Of a DNA stretch of 64,000 nucleotides, positions 8,862 through 16,449 are shown piece by piece. Under the pieces are notes generated by a model that saw nothing but the letters and a program-made list of their open reading frames with translations, searched no databases and was not told the DNA's origin. Source of the stretch: Chitinophaga parva (lineage in GTDB: Bacteria; Bacteroidota; Bacteroidia; Chitinophagales; Chitinophagaceae); the NCBI RefSeq assembly GCF_003071345.1, contig NZ_QCYK01000001.1:1-64000 (forward strand), written 5' to 3'. Made by a program: the position numbers and the translations under genes. Numbering within the stretch: position 1 is the stretch's first letter; the number at the start of each line of letters is the position of its first letter.

Positions 8862-9467
8862 TTATTTGCTGCTGTCGCCAAAGTCGATCTTGGGTGCCTT
8901 ATCCGCACCTTCCTGGGCGGTAAAGCCGGCTTTGGGATGGAAGCCGGCAAGGCCCGCAACGATATTGCCGGGGAAATATCTTACAGACTGGTTGTAGGTC
9001 TGCACAGCATCGTTGAAGTCCCTGCGGGCCACGTTGATGCGGTTTTCTGTACCTTCTATCTGTGCCTGGAAATCCTGGAAGGCCTTGGTGGTTTTCAGGT
9101 CCGGGTAGTTTTCTGCTACTGCCAGCAGGCGTCCAAAGGAAGAGCTCAACTGGGACTGTGCGGCCTGGAATTGCTGCAGCTTTTCCGGGGTCAGGTTCTC
9201 CGCATCGATCTTTACCTGGGTGGCGCTGGCGCGGGCTTCTACCACTTTGGTAAGGGTGCTTTGCTCAAAGTTTGCAGAGCCTTTAATAGTGGATACTACG
9301 TTGTCATACAGGTCCATCCTGCGCTGGTAAGAGGCTTCCACGTTGGACCAGGCCTTCTTTACGTTCTCGTCCTGGCCCACCAGGCTGTTATATTTGGCGC
9401 AACCACCGCAGCCTGCTATCAACAGCAACGCTACTAATACAATGGCAACAATACTTCCTGTCTTCAT
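8862..9467 (-). CDS. lemA: LemA family lipoprotein
   Basis: 201 residues. A hydrophobic N-terminus (IVAIVLVALLLIAGC) with a lipobox-like IAGC suggests lipid anchoring at Cys20. The rest is the helical LemA domain (YNSLVGQDENVKKAWSNVEASYQRR ... EGTENRINVARRDFNDAVQTYNQSVRYFPGN). LemA proteins are membrane associated with unknown biochemistry; the pairing with TPM genes suggests a joint envelope function. First gene of the operon, with a well-formed promoter at 9502-9532. Confidence 0.93.
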   Translation of the reverse strand: MKTGSIVAIVLVALLLIAGCGGCAKYNSLVGQDENVKKAWSNVEASYQRRMDLYDNVVSTIKGSANFEQSTLTKVVEARASATQVKIDAENLTPEKLQQFQAAQSQLSSSFGRLLAVAENYPDLKTTKAFQDFQAQIEGTENRINVARRDFNDAVQTYNQSVRYFPGNIVAGLAGFHPKAGFTAQEGADKAPKIDFGDSSK

Positions 9468-9479
9468 AAAATGTATGTG

Positions 9480-9795
9480 TTTTGTGAGAAATTGGCTTGA
9501 TCAAACCTACAAGAAAATTGCCATATGGCAAAAAGGATGCGCCTGGCAGTATCAGACACTTATCGGAAAAAATGTATTAATTTTAATAAGACTTTAAAAA
9601 AAAACACGATAGTGTATTGATTAAGTCCTGGCAAAAAACTATGTTTATGCAATTAATTGCAGGACTGATTATTCCAGCGTGTACCTTTGAATCATGTGAC
9701 AATAAGAAGGCCAGCCCTTCCAAGTCAACGCAATGCAATACCTATCGACTTTACTATTCTTTTTGTTCATCTTCATTTGAGTTTAAGACTGCAAT
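9480..9795. other. AT-rich divergent intergenic region
   Basis: About 316 bp between lemA and the receiver gene. Apart from the lemA promoter, it is A/T-rich with several poly-A/T stretches. A short frame beginning at TTG 9617 shows no credible protein features and is not called. Confidence 0.6.
9502..9532 (-). promoter_or_regulatory. lemA operon promoter
   Basis: Minus strand: -33 TTTG at 9529-9532, -7 TAGGTTTG at 9502-9509, spacer 19 bp. Start codon lies ~35 nt downstream. Confidence 0.75.
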
Positions 9796-10260
9796 ATGAG
9801 TTCTCAACACATCCATATTTTATATATTGATGACGAGGTAAATAATTTGAACGCCTTTAAAGCTTCGTTTCGCCGGATCTATACCGTACAAACCGCCACC
9901 AGCGCGGAAGAGGCAGAAAAATTACTGGAGTCAAACACCTTTCACATCATTATTTCCGACCAGCGCATGCCCAAAATGACGGGCATTGAATTCTTTGAAT
10001 CCATCCTGGAGCGCTACCCGGAGCCCATCCGCGTGCTGCTTACCGGCTATGCGGATATTAATGCGGTGATAGACGCCATCAACAAGGGCCAGGTGTACAA
10101 ATACTTCTCCAAGCCCTGGAACGAGGACGAACTGAAACATAACATTGAAAAGGCGTACGAAGTTTATTCCCTGCGCAAAGAAAATAAGGAGCTTACCGCC
10201 AAGCTGCTGGACGTGAATGAAAAGCTGGAGTTCCTGCTGCGCCAGAAACTGATCTCTTAA
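9796..10260 (+). CDS. Stand-alone response regulator receiver protein with C-terminal coil
   Basis: 154 residues: receiver domain 1-120 (acidic pair D12-D13, phosphoacceptor D55 in SDQRMP, conserved T83 in LLTGY, K106 in SKPW), followed by a ~35-residue charged coiled-coil-like helix and no DNA-binding or enzymatic domain. It is most similar within this window to the receiver part of the hybrid at 59259: about 69 of the first 110 residues are identical by eye. Probably a phosphorelay or adaptor protein docking through the coil. Monogenic; terminator follows. Confidence 0.88.
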   Translation: MSSQHIHILYIDDEVNNLNAFKASFRRIYTVQTATSAEEAEKLLESNTFHIIISDQRMPKMTGIEFFESILERYPEPIRVLLTGYADINAVIDAINKGQVYKYFSKPWNEDELKHNIEKAYEVYSLRKENKELTAKLLDVNEKLEFLLRQKLIS

Positions 10261-10286
10261 ACGTTATGGCATCCGCACATATTACC

Positions 10287-10320
10287 AGGCCGGGACTTTT
10301 TACAGCCCCGGCCTTTTTTT
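10287..10320 (+). terminator. Rho-independent terminator
   Basis: Stem AGGCCGGG / CCCGGCCT-type (imperfect) with loop ACTTTTTACAGC and a run of seven T. Follows the receiver gene. Confidence 0.8.
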
Positions 10321-10417
10321 GCCCATCCTCCGGCCGGTAAGCCGGTAGCACCAATTTTTTGGCGAATGCCGCCCGCCCCGTTAACTTGCAGCCTTTGTGA
10401 ACGTTTAAATCTCCATC

Positions 10418-11791
10418 ATGCAAGTTTGGAAAGATTACCAGGCCCAGCACAAGGACCGTTTTCTCAACGAATTACTGGACTTACTGCGCATCCCCTCTGT
10501 GAGCGCGGACTCCCGCTATAACCAGGACACCCTGCGTTGCGCTGAAGCAGTGAAACAACGCCTGCAGGAAGCCGGCGCTGAAAAAGTGGAGGTATGCCCT
10601 ACCGCCGGCCACGCTATCGTGTACGGCGAAAAGATCATTGACCCCGCCCTGCCTACTGTACTGGTGTACGGCCACTACGATGTGCAGCCTGCAGACCCGC
10701 TGGAACTGTGGCACAGCGGCCCCTTTGACCCGGTGATCAAGGATGGTAAGATCTGGGCCCGCGGCAGTGCCGACGATAAAGGCCAGTTCTACATGCACGT
10801 GAAGGCATTTGAAACCATGGTGAAGACCAATACCCTGCCTTGCAACATAAAATTCATGATTGAGGGTGAAGAAGAAGTGGGCTCCGCTAACCTGGGCATT
10901 TTCCTCAAGGATAACAAAGAGCGCCTGAAGGCGGATGTGATCCTCATTTCCGACACCGCCATGCTGAGCCTCGAAAACCCGTCCCTGGACACCGGCCTCC
11001 GTGGCCTCTCCTACATGGAAGTAGCCGTGACCGGCCCTAACCGCGACCTGCACTCCGGTGTGTATGGCGGCGCTGTGGCCAACCCTGCTACCATCCTTTG
11101 CAAGATGATCGCCAGCCTGCATGATGAAAATAACCACGTTACCATCCCCGGCTTTTATGACAAGGTGCAGGTGCTCAGTGATGCAGAACGCAAAGCCCTG
11201 AACAGCGCCCCGTTTGACGAGGCGGAATACAAAAAGGACCTGGGCATAGACGCTGTATGGGGCGAGAAAGGCTATTCCACCATTGAGCGTACCGGTATCC
11301 GGCCCACCCTGGAGGTGAACGGTATCTGGGGCGGTTACACCGGTGAAGGCTCCAAGACCGTGCTGCCTTCCCAGGCATTTGCCAAGATCTCTATGCGCCT
11401 GGTGCCCGGCCAGGACTGGCTGGAGATCTCCGACCTGTTCAAAGCCCATTTTGAAAAGATAGCCCCCGCCGGCGTAAAGGTGAGCGTAACCCGCCACCAT
11501 GGCGGCAATCCGTATGTAACACCTACTGACCACGCCGGTTATAAAGCGGCTACCCGGGCGGTAGAAGCTACCTTTGGCAAAGCGCCCATCCCCGTACGCG
11601 GCGGCGGCAGCATTCCCATCGTATCGCTGTTTGAGTCCGAGCTGGGCCTCAAAACCATCCTCATGGGCTTTGGGCTGGATAGCGATAACCTGCACTCTCC
11701 CAACGAAAAATACGGCCTGGAAAACTTCTACAAAGGCATCGAGACCATCCCGTATTTCCATAAGTTCTTTGCAGAGCAGTTTAAGCAATAA
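10418..11791 (+). CDS. M20 family dipeptidase
   Basis: 457 residues; zinc peptidase of the M20 CNDP/DapE-like type, acting on dipeptides or related amide bonds in the cytoplasm. Visible motifs are GHYDVQP (H86, D88), RGSADDKGQ (bridging Asp), EGEEEVGS (catalytic and zinc-binding Glu pair) and a C-terminal HSPNE histidine. A dimerisation domain occupies about 190-360. There is no signal peptide. Substrate cannot be told from sequence. Single gene between two terminators. Confidence 0.92.
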   Translation: MQVWKDYQAQHKDRFLNELLDLLRIPSVSADSRYNQDTLRCAEAVKQRLQEAGAEKVEVCPTAGHAIVYGEKIIDPALPTVLVYGHYDVQPADPLELWHSGPFDPVIKDGKIWARGSADDKGQFYMHVKAFETMVKTNTLPCNIKFMIEGEEEVGSANLGIFLKDNKERLKADVILISDTAMLSLENPSLDTGLRGLSYMEVAVTGPNRDLHSGVYGGAVANPATILCKMIASLHDENNHVTIPGFYDKVQVLSDAERKALNSAPFDEAEYKKDLGIDAVWGEKGYSTIERTGIRPTLEVNGIWGGYTGEGSKTVLPSQAFAKISMRLVPGQDWLEISDLFKAHFEKIAPAGVKVSVTRHHGGNPYVTPTDHAGYKAATRAVEATFGKAPIPVRGGGSIPIVSLFESELGLKTILMGFGLDSDNLHSPNEKYGLENFYKGIETIPYFHKFFAEQFKQ

Positions 11792-11796
11792 GGGGT

Positions 11797-11827
11797 CTTA
11801 AGTCCTATGTCTTAGGTCTTAGGTATT
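11797..11827 (+). repeat. Short 7-bp tandem repeat beside terminator
   Basis: Degenerate units of GTCTTAG/GTCCTAT repeat about four times immediately before a terminator hairpin. Compare the 7-bp arrays at 16.2-16.4 kb. Confidence 0.6.
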
Positions 11828-11834
11828 GATATTT

Positions 11835-11870
11835 AAAGAGGGGAAGCCGGTAGCGCTTCCCCTCTTTTTG
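11835..11870 (+). terminator. Rho-independent terminator
   Basis: Stem AAAGAGGGGAAG / CTTCCCCTCTTT with a 9-nt loop and a T-run, following the M20 dipeptidase gene. Confidence 0.85.
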
Positions 11871-11883
11871 TGAAACCGTCATT

Positions 11884-11912
11884 TTTGTACATTCGCAGAC
11901 TGACTATTTTTG
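11884..11912 (+). promoter_or_regulatory. Promoter of S4 domain gene
   Basis: TTTG at 11884-11887, TATTTTTG at 11905-11912, spacer 17 bp. The initiation point falls at or within about three bases of the ATG at 11919, implying a leaderless mRNA. Confidence 0.65.
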
Positions 11913-11918
11913 TGACTT

Positions 11919-12326
11919 ATGGCAACGAAACCAGCACCAGCAGCAGAGAAACTCCGTGTAGACAAATACCTCTGGGCCATCCGCATTTTTAAGACCCGCA
12001 GCCAGGCGGCAGATGCCTGCGACGGGGGCAAAGTAAAGCTCCACGGTAATTCCGTGAAGGCGGCCAAGGCCGTGTCCGTGGGCGATAAATACGATATCCG
12101 CGCAGAAAACCGCAAATGGACCATCGAGGTGACCGCCCTGCTGGACCACCGCGTGCAATATGCCGAGGCCATTAAATACTACGTGGACCTCACCCCGGAA
12201 GAAGACCAGCAGATGAACCAGCGCGTAGCTGCCAGCTTCCATACGGGCAAGCGCCCCAGCAAAATAGGCCGCCCCACCAAGTCCGACCGGCGCGACCTGG
12301 ACGACTTCATGCGGGGGGACGACTGA
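11919..12326 (+). CDS. S4 RNA-binding domain protein (Hsp15 family)
   Basis: 135 residues with an S4 domain at ~10-75 (EKLRVDKYLWAIRIFKTRSQAADACDGGKVKLHG) and a basic C-terminal tail (KRPSKIGRPTKSDRRDLDDF), the Hsp15 layout. Hsp15 binds free 50S subunits carrying nascent chains and helps recycle stalled ribosomes. No later methionine precedes the S4 domain, so the ATG at 11919, right behind the promoter, must be the start. Confidence 0.9.
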   Translation: MATKPAPAAEKLRVDKYLWAIRIFKTRSQAADACDGGKVKLHGNSVKAAKAVSVGDKYDIRAENRKWTIEVTALLDHRVQYAEAIKYYVDLTPEEDQQMNQRVAASFHTGKRPSKIGRPTKSDRRDLDDFMRGDD

Positions 12327-12442
12327 GCCCTGCCGCCATCATTAAACCTGTAGTTTTCGCGCGGGAGAACCGCCCCGGCCGTAATAATTCAACTTTCTCG
12401 CTTTTGCGTAGTACCTTCGCTGCCCAAAATCAGATATCTCCA

Positions 12443-13669
12443 ATGGCTAAACAAAGCGACGTGCTCTCCGCAGACTTCCTCGTGAAAGTGGCGGAGGAAT
12501 TTGGTACCCCGGTGTACATCTATCACGCGGAAAAAATAAAGACGCAGTACGGCAAGCTCCAGAAGGCTTTCCAGAAGGCGGACACCCATTTTTTCTACGC
12601 TTGCAAGGCCCTCACCAACATCAATGTGCTGCGCTACGTGCAGTCGCTCGGCGCCGGGCTGGACACTGTGTCCATCCAGGAAGTGATGCTGGGCCTCAGG
12701 GCCGGTTTTGATCCTAAGAAGATCTTTTACACCCCCAACTGCGTGGATATCAACGAGATCATCGCTGCAAAGGACCTGGGTGTAAATATAAATATTGACA
12801 ACATCTCCATCCTGGAGCAATGGGGTAATAAATTTGGCGGCAGCTATCCTATCTGCATCCGCCTTAATCCGCACATCATGGCGGGCGGTAACTACAAGAT
12901 CTCCACCGGCCACGTGGACAGCAAATTTGGCATTTCCATCCACCAGCTGCGCCACATTGAGCGCATTGTAAAATCCACTAAACTGAAAGTGACCGGCCTG
13001 CACATGCACACCGGCTCCGAGATCAAGGACGTGGACGTGTTCCTGCGCGCGGTGGACATCATGTTTGAAATTGCCGCCAACTTTGACGACCTGGAATTCC
13101 TGGACCTGGGCAGCGGCTTTAAAGTGGCCTACCAGCCTGGTGATCCCGAGACGGACATTGAACTGCTGGGCGACAAGGTGAGCGAGGCTTTCAATAAGTT
13201 CAGCGCCGCTTACAAACGCCCGCTGCAGCTGTGGTTTGAGCCCGGGAAGTTCCTGGTAAGCCAGGCCGGCTATTTCGTGGTGAAGGCCAATGTGATCAAG
13301 CAAACGACGGCCACCGTGTTTGTAGGCGTGAATTCCGGCTTTAACCACCTGATCCGCCCCATGTTCTACGACGCTTTCCATTTGATCCGCAACATTTCCA
13401 ATCCCAAGGGCACGGAACGGATCTACACCGTGGTGGGCAACATCTGCGAGACCGATACCTTTGGGTGGGACCGTAAGATCAACGAGGTGCGCGAGGGCGA
13501 TTACCTGGTGTTCTATAACGCCGGCGCCTATGGTTTTGAAATGTCCAGCAACTTTAACAGCCGCCTGAAACCGGCGGAAGTGCTGATCAAAGACGGTAAG
13601 CCGCGCCTGATCCGCAGGGCGGATGTGCTGGATGACCTGCTGCGCAACCAAGTAGAAATTGAATTGTAA
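12443..13669 (+). CDS. lysA: Diaminopimelate decarboxylase
   Basis: 408 residues; PLP enzyme that decarboxylates meso-diaminopimelate to lysine. The PLP lysine is K55 in YACKALTN; other family motifs are HMHTGSEI, LGSGFKV, FEPGKFLV, NICETDTFG (active-site Cys at the dimer interface) and NAGAYGFEMSSNFN. The TTG-initiated extension to 12404 overlaps a TACCTTCG -7-like box at 12412-12419, so ATG 12443 is preferred. No aspartokinase fusion. Single gene with its own terminator. Confidence 0.95.
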   Translation: MAKQSDVLSADFLVKVAEEFGTPVYIYHAEKIKTQYGKLQKAFQKADTHFFYACKALTNINVLRYVQSLGAGLDTVSIQEVMLGLRAGFDPKKIFYTPNCVDINEIIAAKDLGVNINIDNISILEQWGNKFGGSYPICIRLNPHIMAGGNYKISTGHVDSKFGISIHQLRHIERIVKSTKLKVTGLHMHTGSEIKDVDVFLRAVDIMFEIAANFDDLEFLDLGSGFKVAYQPGDPETDIELLGDKVSEAFNKFSAAYKRPLQLWFEPGKFLVSQAGYFVVKANVIKQTTATVFVGVNSGFNHLIRPMFYDAFHLIRNISNPKGTERIYTVVGNICETDTFGWDRKINEVREGDYLVFYNAGAYGFEMSSNFNSRLKPAEVLIKDGKPRLIRRADVLDDLLRNQVEIEL

Positions 13670-13696
13670 ATATTGCAATATATTATGGCTTGATTC

Positions 13697-13728
13697 AAAC
13701 AGCCGGTCCGCAAGGCCGGCTGTTTTTG
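13697..13728 (+). terminator. Rho-independent terminator after lysA
   Basis: Stem AAACAGCCGG / CCGGCTGTTT (with TCCGCAAGG loop) followed by T-run. Confidence 0.8.
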
Positions 13729-13818
13729 TAGGATAACCTCCTGGAAATAAAGGATCAACACTACAATATCGGGCGCCCGCTATCGTCTACCATACTGATA
13801 GATTCAGCGGAAATACAG

Positions 13819-13826
13819 TACCTTTG
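13819..13826 (+). promoter_or_regulatory. -7 element upstream of the 778-residue protein gene
   Basis: TACCTTTG, identical to the rRNA -7 boxes, 84 bp before the start codon. No good TTTG is present at the expected -33 distance. Confidence 0.4.
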
Positions 13827-13909
13827 TGACGCCTCCTGACAACTGTACTACACTTCGTTTATAGCACTTAGAACCCCCTGCCGCAAGGCGGGATAATGCC
13901 ACTATTCGT

Positions 13910-16246
13910 ATGGAAGTATTAAAAATGAGACCGGGATTATTTAAAGAAGAAGCACAGGTAGATACGCGCATTTCATTTGTTCCATTTGTGAGGTTCCTCA
14001 AAGAAAAAGCGCAGAACTCCAACGACGCAAGATCCCGGTTCTACAAGCATATCGTGGAGCGGTTTGAAAGCAACCCTGCCGTGTTGCAACCGCTGGAAAT
14101 GGAAGATCTGGACAAGTACAAAGAGTATCTTGATATAGTGACCGCCGCCGTATTCCCCATCATGACGGATACCGACAAAGATGTTTATGGCATTGGCGTA
14201 CCCTTCCGTTTTTCCATTTTCTACTACTCCTCTCTTTTCAAACACCTGTTCACCGAAAACGGGAATGGTAATGTAGCCATGATCCCAAGCGGCATCTCCA
14301 TGGACAAGATAGCCCAGGACCGCCGTGGCTGGCTGTATAAGCAGGTATTGGAGCGCTTTTATGGCTTTGAGATGAATTATGATCATGCCATTATCCACCA
14401 TGTAAATTCCCATGAAACAGGCCTGCGCCGCTACTTTAAGCTGCACCTGGACGCCCGTTTCATGGACATCAAAGTGAAAGGCCCCCTGCCGGACCTGGAC
14501 CGGGAAATGGTATGCAACCATGGCGGTTCCATTGAGGAACTGGCGGAAATACTGCCCCTGAGCATGTTCCAGCTGGAAGGCTTTGTGATCTGGACGGTAC
14601 AGGATGTGACCCGGGATGAAATGATGAACTACATCAAGAACCTGGTGCTCAAGATCAGTGCAGACAATGAAGCAAAAACCTACCTGCAGCTGAATGACGC
14701 CCTGCAGGCAGTGCTGGAAAACAAAGAAATTGCCGTGCACGTAATGCCCTTCCTGAAAGTGAAGAACAAATACGTGCTGGAAAGCGAGTTTGCCTCCAGC
14801 AGCGTGATCCTGGGCATGCAGGGCAATGAAAAACAGCAGCAACAACTCTACCAGCAACTGGTACAATACCTGGAAAATCATAAAGAGCCGCTCAACATTG
14901 CCAACCTGGATGATGTAAGCCTTACCCTCTACCCTTTCCTGAAGTTCCTGCCCCACAAGGGTGTGCGCAGCTTTGTGCTGGTGGGTATCGAATATGAAAA
15001 TGAGCTCCTGGGCATGGTGGAAATTGCCTCCCTGGAATCGAACGGGCTGGCCTACCAGAAAGTGGCCCGCATAGAATACCTGCTGCCCCTGGTTACCCTG
15101 ATGCTGCGCAAGAGCGTAGACATACAGGCAGCCCGCATCAGCAATGTGATCAAGCAGAAATTCACCGCCCTGCAGCCTTCTGTAGAATGGAAGTTCATCG
15201 ACGCCGCCTGGCAATACCTGCATGATCCGGAGAAAGGCAAGAATGAAATAGAGAACATTACCTTCAGCGAAGTATACCCGCTATACGGCGCAGTAGATGT
15301 ACGCAACTCTTCCGTGGAACGTGGCATGGCCCTGCAGGAAGACCTGCGCGAGCAACTGCTGCTCATCCAGCAATGCCTGGAACGCATGGAAAAAGAACTG
15401 GAGCTGCCCCTGCTGGAGGAACTGCAATTCAAGAACCAGAGCCTGATGCAGCGCATCAGCCAAAGCCTGGTAGCAGAAGAAGAAGCGCAGGTGAATGAGT
15501 TCCTGGACTATGAAATTGCGCCCACCTTCCGCCACCTGTACGACAGCTATCCCAGCCTGCAACCCATGCTGGCCAAGTATTTTGACACGGTGAATAAAAC
15601 GGAGGGCCACGTATTCCACCACCGCCGCCGCTATGAAGAAAGCCTGCAGCGCATCAATACACAACTGAACGAGTTCCTGGAAAAAGAACGGGATGGCATC
15701 CAGAATTCCTTCCCGTGCTACTTTGAAAAATACCGCACGGATGGTGTAGAATACAACATCTACATTGGACAGTCCATTGCGCAAAATAAAAAGTTTGACC
15801 TGCTGTACCTGCGTAACCTGCAGCTGTGGCAACTTACGTCCATGGCCGGCATTGCCCGCATGACGCACAAGTTGCAGCACGAGCTGGAAGTGCCGCTGCA
15901 AACCACGCAACTCATCCTCATCCACAGCAATCCGATAGACATCAGCTTCCGTCTGGATGAGCGCCGCTTTGACGTGGAAGGCGCCTACAATATCCGCTAC
16001 GAGATCATTAAGAAACGGATAGACAAGGTGCACATCCGCGAGACCGGCGAACGCCTCACCCAACCCGGCAAAATAGCCCTCGTGTACAACTACGCCCGCG
16101 AAGCGGAAGAGTACCGCAAATACATCCACTTCCTGCAAAACAAGAACATCCTGCTCCCTGAAATAGAAATGCTGGAACTAGAAGAGCTGCAAGGCATCAG
16201 CGGCCTCAAAGCCATGCGGGTAACGGTGAATATGGATTTTGAATAA
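13910..16246 (+). CDS. Large conserved protein of unknown function, GAF-like
   Basis: 778 residues, soluble, no signal peptide or membrane segments. I do not recognise a definite family. Segments around 230-400 (AVHVMPFLKVKNKY...VLVGIEYENELLGMVEIASLE) have the beta-strand pattern of a GAF or PAS-like sensor fold, and 430-500 (YPLYGAVDVRNSSVERGMALQEDL) reads like the DIRGSS-type turn found in GAF proteins. A helical, glutamate-rich region follows (~480-600), then a domain rich in conserved aromatic/charged positions to the end. No catalytic signature is visible. It stands alone, convergent with the outer-membrane fusion gene. Confidence 0.75.
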   Translation: MEVLKMRPGLFKEEAQVDTRISFVPFVRFLKEKAQNSNDARSRFYKHIVERFESNPAVLQPLEMEDLDKYKEYLDIVTAAVFPIMTDTDKDVYGIGVPFRFSIFYYSSLFKHLFTENGNGNVAMIPSGISMDKIAQDRRGWLYKQVLERFYGFEMNYDHAIIHHVNSHETGLRRYFKLHLDARFMDIKVKGPLPDLDREMVCNHGGSIEELAEILPLSMFQLEGFVIWTVQDVTRDEMMNYIKNLVLKISADNEAKTYLQLNDALQAVLENKEIAVHVMPFLKVKNKYVLESEFASSSVILGMQGNEKQQQQLYQQLVQYLENHKEPLNIANLDDVSLTLYPFLKFLPHKGVRSFVLVGIEYENELLGMVEIASLESNGLAYQKVARIEYLLPLVTLMLRKSVDIQAARISNVIKQKFTALQPSVEWKFIDAAWQYLHDPEKGKNEIENITFSEVYPLYGAVDVRNSSVERGMALQEDLREQLLLIQQCLERMEKELELPLLEELQFKNQSLMQRISQSLVAEEEAQVNEFLDYEIAPTFRHLYDSYPSLQPMLAKYFDTVNKTEGHVFHHRRRYEESLQRINTQLNEFLEKERDGIQNSFPCYFEKYRTDGVEYNIYIGQSIAQNKKFDLLYLRNLQLWQLTSMAGIARMTHKLQHELEVPLQTTQLILIHSNPIDISFRLDERRFDVEGAYNIRYEIIKKRIDKVHIRETGERLTQPGKIALVYNYAREAEEYRKYIHFLQNKNILLPEIEMLELEELQGISGLKAMRVTVNMDFE

Positions 16247-16247
16247 A

Positions 16248-16288
16248 ACGTACAACGTACAACGTACAGCGTACAACGTACAACGTAT
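16248..16288. repeat. 7-bp tandem repeat array, left arm
   Basis: Five near-perfect units of ACGTACA plus a partial unit, starting two bases after the stop codon of the upstream gene. It is the inverted counterpart of the array at 16395-16445. Confidence 0.9.
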
Positions 16289-16333
16289 ACCTATCACGAA
16301 TAAACGCAGCGAATGAGATAATACTACACACGG

Positions 16334-16372
16334 CATAAAAAAACCTGAGTATACAACTCAGGTTTTTTTATG
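16334..16372. terminator. Bidirectional terminator between repeat arms
   Basis: Stem ACCTGAGT / ACTCAGGT (16343-16350 with 16356-16363), 5-nt loop, flanked by A-run and T-run, extending the pairing outward. Serves both convergent genes. Confidence 0.85.
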
Positions 16373-16394
16373 CGATCAATTTGCAACTCAATAT

Positions 16395-16445
16395 CGTTGT
16401 ACGTTGTACGTTGTACGCTGTACGTTGTACGCCGTACGTTGTACG
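16395..16445. repeat. 7-bp tandem repeat array, right arm
   Basis: About seven units of TGTACGT (variants TGTACGC, CGTACGT), ending five bases before the stop codon of the minus-strand gene. Inverted relative to the left arm; the pair could fold into a long imperfect stem enclosing the terminator. Confidence 0.9.
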
Positions 16446-16449
16446 AATC

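Noticed and set aside
9617..9799. Short frame upstream of the receiver gene
   Set aside because: TTG start, A/T-rich, overlaps the receiver start; no homology pattern.
16248..16445. CRISPR array
   Set aside because: Units are 7 bp without spacers; no cas genes.
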